Shown: positions 12,110 through 24,300 of the stretch, piece by piece
Layout: each line of letters starts with the position of its first letter
How positions within the stretch are numbered: position 1 is the stretch's first letter
From: Turritopsis dohrnii
Lineage: Eukaryota > Cnidaria > Hydrozoa > Anthoathecata > Oceaniidae
Reading direction: 5' to 3'
Length of the DNA stretch: 64,000 nucleotides
Assembly (NCBI GenBank): GCA_027922465.2
Contig: BQMF02000036.1
Location: forward strand, 1,116,001 to 1,180,000
The notes under the pieces: model-generated
The model's database searches: none
What the model saw: only the letters and a program-made list of their open reading frames with translations
What the model was told of the DNA's origin: nothing
Made by a program: the position numbers and the translations under genes

Positions 12110-13130
12110 TTTTATACATTTTTGTAATTTTGTTTTCTTGAAAATGTTTTTATATGTATTGCTTACATCACAGGAATAAAATTTATTGGGAAATATTGTG
12201 CTTTTATGTTAATAAGAGGCGACTTTTTTCGAGACGAGATATAAACGTATGTGCAGTTTTAGGAAGTCAAATTTAGGACGAAATTTAGAACGAAAACAGG
12301 ACTAGGATCCGACTTTTTATCTGTATTTTTCGATCGAAAAAAGTTACTTTGTATTAAAAAAGAAGCTAATGGAAAACGGGCTTTATCATCAGGTCGATAG
12401 AAAAGTGTGTCGGCGGTTTTCTTGCGAGCATATAATCTCCACAAGAGAACCAATCATTTCTTTAATTTGAATGCTTTGTTAATGCTAATGATTTGTTCCC
12501 AGACCATTCTTCAATTGTTCTATTTCTGCTGACATCAGCATAGTGCAACCCTCAGCTCTCCATAAAAAAGTTCATTACCTTTAAAAGCCGATATACCGTT
12601 TTCCATATTTTGAGAAACTTTCGCTTTTTTAAAGAAAATTTTGTCAATATTTTTATTTTTATACGATTTATAAATATTTTTATAAGAATAGAAGGAGCCA
12701 TTATTAATGTTGTTATTTTCAAATCAATTTATTTCGAACTTGTTTGTTCTAGCCAACCGACAACAGTTTTTCCTATCCAAAGTCGACGGCGTCTCCGTAT
12801 GATTTTTTCAAGTTAGGACTTTAGTTATCTCGTCATGAATTTTGGCGCCAAAAATTGGCTAAATTTTTCACCAATTTTTTTTTTCGCAAAGTTTTCTCAC
12901 CGACTCTTGAGAGGAAATGTCTCTCCAGTATCCTAACCCTGTGGGAAAATTTGTTGAAAAATCCATGCGAAGGAGTGCATTTTTTATAGAAATATACATA
13001 GTATATATTTCTTAAAATTGTTGCACTGTGTTGGTTACACTAGGTTGCAGTACTTGGTTGTGTTCTTTTGTGTAATGATTTAAATGTCCTAGACTTTGTA
13101 CTTAGATACTTTAATTAAACGACTTAAACG
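12110..13130. other. Arm A insertion without gene
   Basis: Relative to arm B (around 36980-37030), about 1 kb of AT-rich sequence is extra. It includes a truncated CACTGCGA-family MITE at about 12936-13003. No convincing exon is visible. Confidence 0.4.
12175..12180 (+). promoter_or_regulatory. Candidate polyadenylation signal of transporter copy 1
   Basis: AATAAA about 400 bases after the stop codon at 11774, the first canonical hexamer seen in a plausible 3' UTR. Not confirmed by transcript data. Confidence 0.35.
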
Positions 13131-14520
13131 TAAACAAAGGTTTTGAGACTGGAAATATATGTATTTTTTTCGATTAACGCTTAGCAACGAATTAAAACGT
13201 GTATGAAACTTCCGTTCCACCCCTCTACACGATGTGATCTAAAACGTCAATGGAAATAAAATTGGGTACGAGGTTGTATTAGGAAAATCGGAAAGCGAAA
13301 TGTCGGATGTTGAAATGTAACAACTGTGTTTAAATCCAAACATTATCCGTGGTGACTCATCATTTTAACATTTTGTTGGCCTCGTTTTCACGCGCCGTTG
13401 CTCCTGCTTTGTAAACTCAACTTCCTACCCAGGCTTGATTTTCGCTTTGACCTTTTCTTAAATATGAGTGGGACAACAAACAAAAGATGCCCTGATATTG
13501 TAGGTTTAAAGTTGGGTTTGAAGATGTTTCGAGGGGTGTGTTAGAGAAACTGAGTGTGGCCATGCAATATAGAGAGACGTAGTGTGGCCATGCAATATGA
13601 TGGACAGTGGAGGATTTGTTACATGCTATACAATTTCTCATAAAGATAAAATCAACGTGTCGGTTTAACGTCCCATTTTCCTGGGTTCGAGGTTGGCTTT
13701 CCTCTTCATCATAGGCAATCTGAAGTTTTCACAGATCATATTGACTGGTATTATTTGATCTGGCGCCGTCCGGTAGCAGAGAGGTAGCAACCTCGAATCC
13801 GTATATCGAAAAAGGCAAGAGATCCTGGGTTCGAGGTTGAGAGAGGTAGAATTCAAGACCACAAGAAAATCCTGGAGCAGAGGTGTTGGTCAACATTCTC
13901 ACCTCATGAGAACAGTACTTTTCTTTTAAGAGAATTTTCTGTAAAAATCCTCGCTGGTCTTGAAGTTTATGTTTAAAGGGGGGGTTTCTAGTAGCTGCGA
14001 ATCAGGATTGTTCTTGCCCAGGGGAAGTTTTTTCGAGCATGACATTTTTTTTTATGAAGTTGAAACGTTTTATGAACTTTTCAGCGTAACCATGATCCTT
14101 CTCTCAGCTAGCGAATTTCAGCAATGCTGAACCAGCCCGTTAGAGATGACAAGAGATTATCGTAGTATAGCGTAGGGTTGCTATACTACGATTATTGGTA
14201 TAAAGAGAGTCGCGAATTCCGAAGTTCTCCTCCCCTCCGCGCAAGATTCCGAAAGTTCACATACGTAACTATGCTACCATGTTCTATCATGGCTTTCATT
14301 TTCATTTTGCTTCAAGAAACTATACTTTACCTTCTCTTACATTTTTTACACTAAACACTAAACCTGAGGGGTTGAAAGTCTTTCTTTGAAGCCTGAAAAA
14401 TGATTTGCAAAACAAGGAGATAGCTTTGACTGTCATATATAGTCAAAATTTCTTGAATGGACCTGGACGTTGATTTGGCATTCGTAAAACGAAAATGTTT
14501 TGATGTAGCTAGATGTTATG

Positions 14521-16735
14521 ATCAGGGCAATAAAGTCACTTTTATATAAAGTTTCACCCGGTGAAAAAAGCAACACTGTACATAATGAAGTTTTCATTGA
14601 ATTTTATAAATATACTTACTTGAATTACTTGAGATGGCTTCTGTCTGTGAATCTTCACTCATTCAACACGATGGTGTCCAATGCTTGACCATTTCTACGA
14701 TGCTGTTGGAATCCGCTCTTCTAAATGAAAGGTAGCTTGAGAGCAGTGGTTCATCAGGTATGTGTCGTGGAAATTGTTCTAATTTAGTTTTGAAGATGGT
14801 TTTGGCACAGTCACTTGTATTTCTGATTATATGTTTGGGAAGGACATTGAAGAGTCTTGGCCCTTCTTCAGACAGACAACCTTTCCAGATATTTCTATGG
14901 GTTAAATTAACTGATTTGAGGTGACATTTTTGTCCTAGTCTGTGACTTGTGTGTGCATATATACCACCGTTACCATCATCAAGATTGAAGTTTGGGACTG
15001 ATCCTTCTTCTTCAAAGATGCATCAAGTGTATATGATCTTATATCTTTCTCTTCTCTCAAGACAGTAGATATTCAGTTTCTTCAATTTCTCCCAATAATT
15101 TAGGTTTCTTAGTGATGGTATACCGTTCAAAAATGATTTCTGGAGAGCTTCAAGATCTTGCTTAAAGAGATCGTTTCGTTGAATCCCATAACTGAGAACA
15201 ATAGTGATAGTCCACAGGTGTGGAATAACCAACAATTTCCATAGTGTTAGTATCAGTATTGTGTCCCTGGATTGAAAGGTTCGGTAGATCCATGAACTTA
15301 AGTTCTTAACTTTCTGGATTATATTTCCAATTTGCGAGTCGTACAACATATCAGTTGACAATATAACATCAAGATCTTTCACAGAGGTGATTGAATCAAT
15401 TTTTGTTCCTGTATATATCTGATAGGTATGAAGAATGGGACTTGAGCTCTGTATTCTTTCCATATGGGAGATGCTCAAATTTTGTTCCATTTAACCTCAT
15501 ATTATTCTGTTCTGTCCACTCGTAGACAGCATGAAGGTCATTTTGTAGCTTTGCAACATTTTCAATGTTTGAAATATATACCTTTCAGCAGCCTTGTATC
15601 GTCGACAAATGAAGATAGAGTTGAATAGATAACATTTTTGTCAATATCTTGGATCATAATGAGGAAGAGTAGTGGGCCGAGGACAGAGCCTTGTGGGACA
15701 CCAGAAATAACAATGGTTTTGAATGATGGAAATCCATCGACGGAGACGAATTGCCAGCTCCGATTTTGTTCTTTTTCAGCTTGTTTAACAGGATTGAATG
15801 ATCAACCCTATCAAATGCCTTACTGAAATCAAGGTATATAACGTCTACATTCTCGCCTTTTTCCATGTGTGAGATCAGTTTTTCTGTGTGTGCAAGTAGC
15901 TGACTAAGACATGATCAGCCTGTCCTAAAACTGTGTTGGGACGAATTGTAGAGTTGATTTGTTTTGAGGTGTAGTTGTAGATTTTTTCTCAAAATCTTCT
16001 CAAAAACTTTTGTTACTAATGATGTTAGTGCAATTGGGTGGTAGTTCACTGGTGCGCTTTGGGCACCACTTTTAAATATAGGAGATATATGACTTGTTTT
16101 GAGCATACTTGGGGTTGTTCCATTATCCAAATTGCTTCGCCAGATAATTTTCAATGGTTTCGCAAGTGAATCTTTGCACTTCTTTAGGAAAACTGCTGTT
16201 ATTCCATCAGGTCCAGGAGCTGAATTAGACGGTATTGTGTCGATTTCTTTTAATGAAGTCGTCTTCAGTGAATTCTATGTCCTCTAGAAATGAACTTTCC
16301 TGGTGTTCTTGATGGTCGGGAAAACTGTAGTCTTTTTTGGGTGATGTAAATACAGACATGTATTGTCTTAAGAGAATGTTAGCCATTTCGTAACAGTCAG
16401 CTGTAAGTTTGTTTTTTGTTGGGTCATGAAGAGGTCCAACTTTTGGTTTGGTATTGCTAAAGCGTTTTGCATATGAGTAAAAATATTTAGGATTTGTTTT
16501 TATCTTAGATGTTGCATCGTATTCCCTGTCCATTCTCTCTTTTTTATAAGATTCTTGTTTATAATTTGAATTCGATGTCAATAAGTTTTAGTTTGATCTT
16601 ATTACTTTGGCATTTTTTGTAAGTTTTCTGCGTTTTCTCATTAAAATCCTACGGTCACGTGGAACTGTCGAATGTTTTTTGGGTGGTTTTCTTGAAGGTA
16701 TGTTAGACTCAGTTTTTGTTTTACTTCCAGCTACA
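14521..16735 (-). mobile_element. 5'-truncated non-LTR retrotransposon (LINE), broken
   Basis: Minus-strand pieces in several frames encode a LINE reverse transcriptase. An N-terminal linker lies at about 16225-16581. The fingers segment TSHISPIFKSGA and VNYHPIALTS is at 15915-16154. The YLDFSKAFDRVDHSIL block is at 15654-15866. An FVDD active-site block follows near 15590-15620, and a thumb/C-terminal segment at 15023-15490. The motifs resemble the CR1/L2/Jockey group. Frameshifts and stops separate the pieces and no endonuclease domain is present, so it is dead and 5'-truncated. Arm B has the uninterrupted site around 36470, so insertion followed the duplication or the arm B copy was lost precisely. 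No poly(A) tail is evident. Confidence 0.8.
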
Positions 16736-16943
16736 AATCACTGAATAAAAAATTATATATTTGCGTCACCCATGATACAATGTCATGCCTTGTAAAGGTT
16801 GTTGTTTCAAGAAAATGCAGATGCGTTAGTATACGAACATGGCGTCTAAAACAAGGATGTAATTTTCGACCAATAAGTTTTACTTTGTCCACTACAAATC
16901 ATATGGCTTATGTATTTGAATTGGAGCTAAATCGTAGCAAGAA

Positions 16944-17480
16944 CTTTCGAAGGGGTTTGTCTTATTGGCTAATACATCTGAATTCAGGTAAGATAATGTG
17001 TATTAAGTGTTCCCGATAACGTAGTGCAGTAATCTTGTGACATTTTATTTGATAAATGTTTTTAGTTTACAGTGATAAATGATTTTGTTCTGAAAATCCT
17101 TTTTGTGTAGATGTATAATGTAAAATGCCAATCCAACAGATTCTTATAAAAATCTTTTGAGACTCAAATACCAAGAATATGAAATACCAAGAAGGTAAGT
17201 AAAAAACAGAAACTAATACATGTTTTTCACTTTTATAATTATACTGTGACAGTATGAGAAAAGGATAACAAGCTAAAAAGCCATTAATTAAGCTATTATT
17301 TGAAGGTGATTCGAATGAATCGCTTTTCCGGCTGTAAAAAATTGCTTTTCTGGTTTTAGTGAATCGCTCTTTCAATTCAGGAGTATTTTAGTAACAGAGT
17401 ATTCACTTTTTAATGCGTTTGTTAATGGATTATTCTATGTAACCTGATAAAAAACCATAAAAAAACATGTATAACAGGTT
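16944..17480. other. Start of spacer, nothing recognised
   Basis: Similarity with arm B ends at about 16943. The next half kilobase is AT-rich with no convincing exon, RNA gene or repeat termini. Confidence 0.4.
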
Positions 17481-17489
17481 ATATGTATA

Positions 17490-18290
17490 CTTTCGGGCGT
17501 TTATTAAATTTTTGGATTTTGGGGGGGGCGTTTATTAAATAATTTGAGAAATTGCACAGAAAAGAAAGGGAGGCAGAAATGAATTCACTTGAAACTCTCA
17601 TCTTTTTCTCTTTAATCAATGACTAAAATATCATTATTTTCAACATCAATATCTTCTACATTAATATCAATATCATCTTCCTCAATTAAAGTGAATTCAG
17701 GAGCTGCATCAGTAACATCTTCGTCGGTTATAAGAAAAGGATTTTCATCTAATTCTCCGCTTTTTAATAAAAGAGTTTGATCCTTTAGCAAACTCGCTCC
17801 TGCTTCACATTTCTTTCCTTCCTTGAAACACAAAATTTCCTCATCTTTAGACCCATCAACTGGTAGTCCTAAAGCACATGCTTTAATAGATGAAGCAGCC
17901 ATTTCAACAGAAATGTCTTTCCAGGCTTCAACTACCCACTCAACGACAAGACGGCGAGGTACTGGCTTCATATTTCCTGCATCGGTGTACTCGTGTTTTC
18001 CGTTGGCAAGCCATTCATCATAATGTTCCTGGATTTTGCCTTTGAATGGCTTGTTCCACGAAACATCAGGAGCCTGAATGTACTTTGTATGATTCTTTGT
18101 ATGATCCCCTGTATGATTTTATCTCAAATTAGTCTTGCTTCGAATAAACGCCCCCTCTAGAGGGGGGGCGTTTATTCGAAGGGGGTGTTTAAAAGAGAGG
18201 GGCGTTTATTAAATATTTTTTGCCAAAAGGGGAGCGTTTATTCGAGGGGGGCGCTTAAAAGAAGGGGGCGTTTATTCGAAGTAATACGGT
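17490..18290 (-). mobile_element. Pogo-like DNA transposon remnant with GGGCGTTTATT motif arrays
   Basis: A minus-strand transposase tail (separate entry) is bracketed by repeats of GGGCGTTTATTAAAT or GGGCGTTTATTCGAA at about 17495, 17522, 18166, 18200, 18231 and 18264. One motif is inverted at about 18139, forming with 18166 a near-palindrome centred on CTCTAGAG. Motifs at both ends are mostly in the same orientation, so the termini are not simple inverted repeats. Confidence 0.6.
17612..18115 (-). pseudogene. C-terminal part of a pogo-like DDE transposase
   Basis: The minus-strand frame reads YIQAPDVSWNKPFKGKIQ, then HYDEWLANGKHEYT, then RRLVVEWVVEAWKDIS, then SSIKACALGLPVDGSKDEE, and ends in an acidic tail with a TAA stop at 17612. 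This order is typical of the region after the last catalytic aspartate in pogo/Tigger-type transposases of cnidarians. The DDE catalytic core and the DNA-binding domain are missing, replaced upstream by the motif array. It is therefore a fragment of about 165 residues, not a functional enzyme. Two DHTK/NHTK repeats occur near its upstream end. Confidence 0.7.
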
Positions 18291-18299
18291 ATATAAAAA

Positions 18300-19269
18300 A
18301 GCCTTTCAAAATGTTTTCATTTGTTTCTCTCCTCCTTTGAACCGAAAAATAAATTTTTTTACTTATCAGAAGATCACTTAAAACGTTGCGATCTAATATA
18401 AAGGGTACATCTCCACCTTGTGAAAGGGAAATGTTTGTTAAAAATTGTTAAAATAAAGATAAACGTTTTTCCCCAAGGAATTTACCAAAATAGCGATCGA
18501 ACAACTTAAACAAAAAAAGAATTATAGCAGCTTGAGAACAAACTGTTGTTTATTGAATGAGAACCAGGTAATCAGTTCATTATTAAAAACTAACGCCTGC
18601 TACCTGTAATTATACATATTGAATTTTCAAAATAATGCTGAAGTCGCGATAACAACAACAACATCATGAGTGTAGACATCAATAACAAAATTGTTTTTCA
18701 GAAACTTTTTATTTTAATTGCAAAAATATAGCTTAGATAAATACTCCAGGTTATGTTCCAGCTTCGAAAACTGGCACATGGGTATATGAAAAATATATAA
18801 AGATACATAGATGTTGAATGAAACGAAAGGTAATAAGTAGGTGAATCCTACTTTTCATATTTTAACAAAATGCTGTTACTTTATTTTATTTATATATATT
18901 ATTTGTTATCAAAATCCCTTGGGCGGTCACAATAGATGAAACATGGAATCTACGATGTAAACGAATAATCTTATTACGGTGATAGCAATGATTTTTAGTT
19001 TTTATTTACATTTTTTTTTTCGAAAAAGAATTTTTTTTCTCTCTTGGTGCACATTGTCTTTAAAATATATTTTGCAGCTTATGCAAGCATATTTCTTTTG
19101 TTATAAATTCTGGTCATTAATTAAGCTATGTTTACCTTAGCAAAGGATCCAATCACATTCTTTCTCTAGTATTTGTCCATTTCTTTTCGCGTTAAACTTT
19201 CCAAAAGTGGAAGACAGCCTTTAGTGTAAAAATAAAAATTTAAATATTGTTTTCAAAAATATATTAGTA
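18300..19269. other. AT-rich spacer, nothing recognised
   Basis: No open frame, RNA gene or repeat terminus is evident on either strand. Poly-T runs occur near 19011-19040. Confidence 0.4.
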
Positions 19270-19808
19270 CTAGTAACCTGGGTAGAACATTTTTACCACA
19301 TTTAACTTCGAAAAGGATGTATGCAAACCCCGTAACGAAAAATTAAGTCAAAGAATAGCGATTTAAAAGTTCACACGCTATAGAGCTCGAAAAACTGAGC
19401 AAAAAAATGTATGGGATCGTTTCGCTACAGCCAACCGTTGCAGAGATATCTTCGGTTAAAGATTTTGATGACGTCATAGCCGCAGTACCAAATAAAATTT
19501 AGGCCCAAATTTTGTGTCACCCCATCACCCATATCGTGGACCCTAAAAAACATCATTTATCCCTATTGGTTCTTGAGATATTTCCCCAAACATGTCGCGT
19601 TCGATTAGGGATGCAATGCAATGATTCCCCGTGATAGATTTAAAAACTGACATCACGGCACGTGCTACTATATAATAATCGTAAAAAAACGCATGGCCAA
19701 ACGAAAAATATGACCATGATTAAGAAGATTTTGATCGTAAAATTCAACAAAATTTATCACTCTCTAAAATAAAATAAAAGTGTGACACACTCACTATTAT
19801 ATATAAGA
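19270..19808 (-). mobile_element. Non-autonomous Helitron, family 2, inverted copy
   Basis: Read on the minus strand, it starts TCTTATATATAATAG and ends in a degraded stem (GGTA...TACC) followed by GGTTACTAG. The internal sequence matches 19832-20366 and 20367-20920, including GATCGTTTCGCTAC on the plus strand here and its complement there. TC start, 3' hairpin and CTAG end are Helitron hallmarks. Confidence 0.65.
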
Positions 19809-19831
19809 TATAGTATTGATGAGATATAGTA

Positions 19832-20366
19832 TCTTATTATACTAATCCGCGTGTGTGCATACCACTTTTATTTTAGAGAGTGTTTTTTTAAAATTTACGG
19901 TCAAAATCTTCTTAATCGTGGTCATTTTTTCGTTAGACCATTGATAATTGACGATTAGTATAAGAGCATGCGGTGTGACGTCAGTTTCATTTTAGCATAT
20001 CACGGAGGAACTATTGCATTGCATCCCCAATCGAACGCGATGTTTTTGGGGAAATATCTCAGGAACCAATAGGGATAACTGACGTTTTTTAGGGTTGTTG
20101 ACACGGGTGATGGGGTGACGCAACATTTGGGACTAAATTTTATTTGGTACTGCGGATATGACGTCATCAAAATATTTGATCGACGATATCTCTGCAACGG
20201 TTGATCGTAGCGAAACGATCCCATACATTTTTTTGCTCAGTTTTTCAAGCCCTACAACATGGGTACACTTTCTATATAGGATTCCATGGTTTTATCTTTC
20301 GTCACCTATTTTCGACACATCCTTTTCGAAATTAAAGCCGTAAAAAACTTTTACGCGAGTTACTAG
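19832..20366 (+). mobile_element. Non-autonomous Helitron, family 2, direct copy 1
   Basis: Begins TCTTATTATACTAATCCGCG and ends with the hairpin CGTAAAA-AAC-TTTTACG followed by CGAGTTACTAG. No coding capacity. Its last base abuts the TC of the next unit, with no intervening host sequence. Confidence 0.75.
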
Positions 20367-20920
20367 TCTTATTATACTAATTTGCGTTGTGTGTCACACT
20401 TTTATTTTAGAGAGTGATATATTTAGTTTTAATTTACGGTCATCATCCTCTTATGTGCGCGTAAAACCACATAGAGGCGAGAGACACTTTTTTCACGATT
20501 ATGCCAAAAGCACGTGGCATTTGACGTCAGTTTTTTTATGATCACGGGGAATCATTGCATTGCATCCCCAATCGAACACGATGTTTTTTGGGAAATATCT
20601 TGAGAACCAATAGGGATAACTGACGTTTTTTGGGGTCGGTGACACAGGTGAGGAGTGACGCAACATTTGGGCCTAAATTTTATTTGGTACTACAGCTATG
20701 ACGTCATCAAAATCTTTGATCAACGATATCTCTGCAACGGATGATCGTAGCGAAACGATCCCATACATTTTTTTTATCAGTTTTTCGCGCCCTACAACAT
20801 GGGTACACATTTGAGTCGCGATTGTGTTATCAAAATTTTCCTCATGGGGTTTGGCGCACGGGATTTTGGCACATTCTTTTCGAAATTAAAGCCGTAAAAA
20901 ACTTTTACGCGAGTTACTAG
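20367..20920 (+). mobile_element. Non-autonomous Helitron, family 2, direct copy 2
   Basis: Begins TCTTATTATACTAATTTGCG directly after the CTAG of the previous unit and ends with the same hairpin and GAGTTACTAG, followed by T. Together with 19832-20366 it forms a head-to-tail dimer. Confidence 0.75.
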
Positions 20921-21317
20921 TATATATATAAGAACTGAAAAGCTTGATAATGTAGTGTAAAATATATGAAAAGCTACATTTTGATGCACATGACGCGTTT
21001 CGGTAAAAACCTTCAGATGTAAAATATAAAAATATAAAAATGTTTTATAGTGACAATAATTTGGAAATTCATTCATTCGTGAATTATAATAAATAGTATA
21101 TATCAAAAGAATTGTGTTATTCACAGTCCAGAAAAGAGGAAGAGTTTCGTGTTAATCACAATCCAAAGAAAAAACAAAAAGTTACGATCTCCTGGGTCGC
21201 TACGCCACAAAGCCCTCTCATGGCTCGTCTTTGATCGGAATATCGATAGTTCTGTCACTACCGAACGGTATCAATAGAAAATTGTCCAGCAAAAATTATA
21301 TAAACGTGTTATTATTC

Positions 21318-24300
21318 ATGGCTGCATATTTAAACAAAATAAAGTTATTTATTTCATGTACCATGGGCCACGGCGACGGGGGGGCCAGGGGGGCCATGGC
21401 CCCCCCACTTTTTTGCTAAATATAATGTGTTTTTTTTTTGTTGCAAATCTTTTTGGCCGTGCTCGGTTTCTTAGCTATCTTTATTACGAAGTAAATCACA
21501 ATGTATACCACATATGCAACACGATTCGCAATATTAAAAATTTCCACCTGTCTTGAATCATTTCCATTTATAGATGTCTTTTCGAAACGAGCTCGTAAAA
21601 ATTTTTCTTCTCGTGCTCTCCTGAAATATTTTCAAAGAAAGCCGACATTGTTGTTAAAATCCATCTCGAAAGCTGATATTTCAGAAAACCTATCGCAGTT
21701 CGAGATGGATTTTGGCGGAGATTTTGATCTTATTCATTTGGAAAGCGGGCCCCATCTCCTACCAACCATTTTTAATCAGTCTATACCAATTGATTTTCGC
21801 GAAATATGCTAGAAGCTTTGAAAAATAAATAAAAAAAAGACATAAAGAACGTCTGGACCATAATTCGTATCGTACTGACGAGTGGTGCCACATCAGCTAC
21901 CTCGAACGCTCTTTTTCCATGCAAAGAAGAATCAAAACTTGGATCAGATCAACTAATGGGTCAAAAAAGATTCACTTCGTTATCAATTTTAAATGCCCAC
22001 GCAGAAAACCGACTGATAGCCTTGTGAAAGAGTGCTCGCTTCCTGTTCGGGAGGTCGCGGGTTCAATCCACGACCGAGTCATGCCAGCGACTATAACAGT
22101 GTGAATCACTCCTCTTTGCTTAGCACTCAACAAGGGAGTAGGAATGATGTCAAGGATGGTTGTCCAGCTGAGCGGCTGCTGTTAATACAACTTCCGTAGC
22201 CCAAATGGGGGCTTTAAATGCTCTAGGATCTCCTTCGCAGGACCCTCATTGATAGCAGTACCTTAAGGAACTGAAGAGGTTATCCTGTGTAAGCATTCGT
22301 AAATAGAATAGAATAGAATAGAACTAAAACATATATGATATGATATATCACTGATAAGTAGCGTAAAGGTGTCAGAATGAGTTCGGAAGTTTTACTGAAA
22401 AAGATCTTCAGTGACTTTTTATAGCTATACTTTAATCTCATTAGTTACATTAGTGTGCTCTATTTAACAAGTAAAATGCGTTTTTCGAAAGCCTCTGAGT
22501 CATTTTAAGGGCTTCTAGAACTCAAAATTTTCTCCGTCGCCCAACCATGGTGGACGACAATGTTTTAGGAAATACTACAATTTTTGGCCCCCCCACTTGA
22601 AACCACAAGCCGTGGCCCATGTGTACTTTTTATGCTGAATGCCAAAACACTAGTATACACACTATTTAAATACAATTTAGTCATTGTGTCTTCTGAACTA
22701 TTCTTTTATTATGTTCTGGCTTTCCTCTTACCTCACCGCTTTGTTAGCCAACATTAGTTAATGTCAATATTTTATAATTGTCCTGCCTTTTTATTTTAGT
22801 GACTCCTGAGTGGCCAGATGTTTCGATTGATGCAGATATGGGTGAAATAAATACATTGAAGTTTGTCATTGTGGCAGAAAAACCAGATCAATTGATGTTT
22901 TGTAAAGAAATAAAATGGTGTGTAAATAAATTTTCATATGTACTTATCACGCAGTGGTACACATTGCTGTTGTATGCACGACGACTTTTACAGTTTGTTA
23001 CCAACTTCAACTGTGTCATCAATAAACCTACATTCTACCTGTTAAAGAAACAGTCATTTCCAGGAACATTCCAAGCCTGTATGACAGATTCGTCAAAAAA
23101 ACTCCCTGTGATTCTATTGAGAAAAGTTTTTGAATACCATCACTTTTCAGTTTTTTGCACAAAATTGTTTGTGATACACGTGTAAAATAAACGTTCGACT
23201 TGCAACAAGATATTTTTATTTATTTTATTTATTTATTTATTTTCATTTTATTTAAAAATATTTTACAATTTTACAATGCTATTTTTTTTATTTATTTTGG
23301 CTTTTTGTACTTCGTTTAAAAAATTTTAAATTAATGCTTAAATGCAGGCCGTACTGGGAATAAATTAGTGCATGTGCTGCCAATCGCACATGTAAGACAT
23401 TTTACACGTGCGATAGTCCACAAAGTATGAATTTTGCACGTGCGATGTTCAAGTCCCGAAAATATGATTTTTTAACACAAAGAAAAACCTCAAAATTGCT
23501 TTTTAAAAGGGTGTGCGAAAAAAGGAATGATTTTCTATCGCCAGGGAGTACGTTAAAGTACATAATTACGTTTTGGACCGTACGTGGCACTCAATTCCTC
23601 GAACAACCTTTTTTAATGTTAACGTATGTGTGTATACACTCTCAGAGGTAGGATAGTGAAGCACGGGGGACGATTTAACCTGTGAACCCCAAACACAGGA
23701 GACTAATTGCCTTTTTCTCTGTACTTCACGTTTTATTTACTGAAGTTCGAGTAACCTGTATAAAATCTAATTTGTTCTACTTGTGGTTTCGATGATATAA
23801 AAGTTTTTATTATTTTTTCGAATAAAGGAATGGCGTAGACATGCGTAGATATATTTTTCGGATTTTGTCACTTTTTCAGAAACAATTGATAGAATCATTA
23901 ATTATTCATCATGTTTATGTCTATCGTTTAACCAAAAAAAGAACAAAATTATGCACATGTTTGTAAGCTACTGTTTAATTATGCACAACCGCCGTTCGAA
24001 CACTTTAATCTCCAGTGAGTTCCAAAAATAAATACTTTTGAAAAATAGAATCATCAGAGATGGTTTTTATTTGCAGCAACAATTTTAGTTTGTTTTTCCA
24101 AAAACTGTCTTTCCAGTTTCTAAGTGCATATGAACCAGGTGACTTTTTCTATCAAGCAACCGATGCCACCAGCAAAAGATTTTTTTTCATACACACCATG
24201 TTAAGACACATTTTTGTACGTTTTTTTAATTTACACAGTACGATTATGACGTGTACGACAAAAATCGTGTGAAAAATTGTACCGTGAATTATATAAAATC

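Larger units (their letters stand above)
3001..16943 (+). repeat. Left arm (A) of a large inverted duplication
   Basis: Exons, introns and the 3' flank of the SLC18B1-like gene are collinear with the reverse complement of 36265-45815. Arm A carries extra insertions: a TA-flanked transposon at 3746-6205, about 1 kb near 6390-7442, about 1 kb near 12110-13130 and a LINE near 14521-16735. In the 83-base exon at 7484-7566 I count six differences from arm B, so the duplication is not brand new. Confidence 0.85.
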
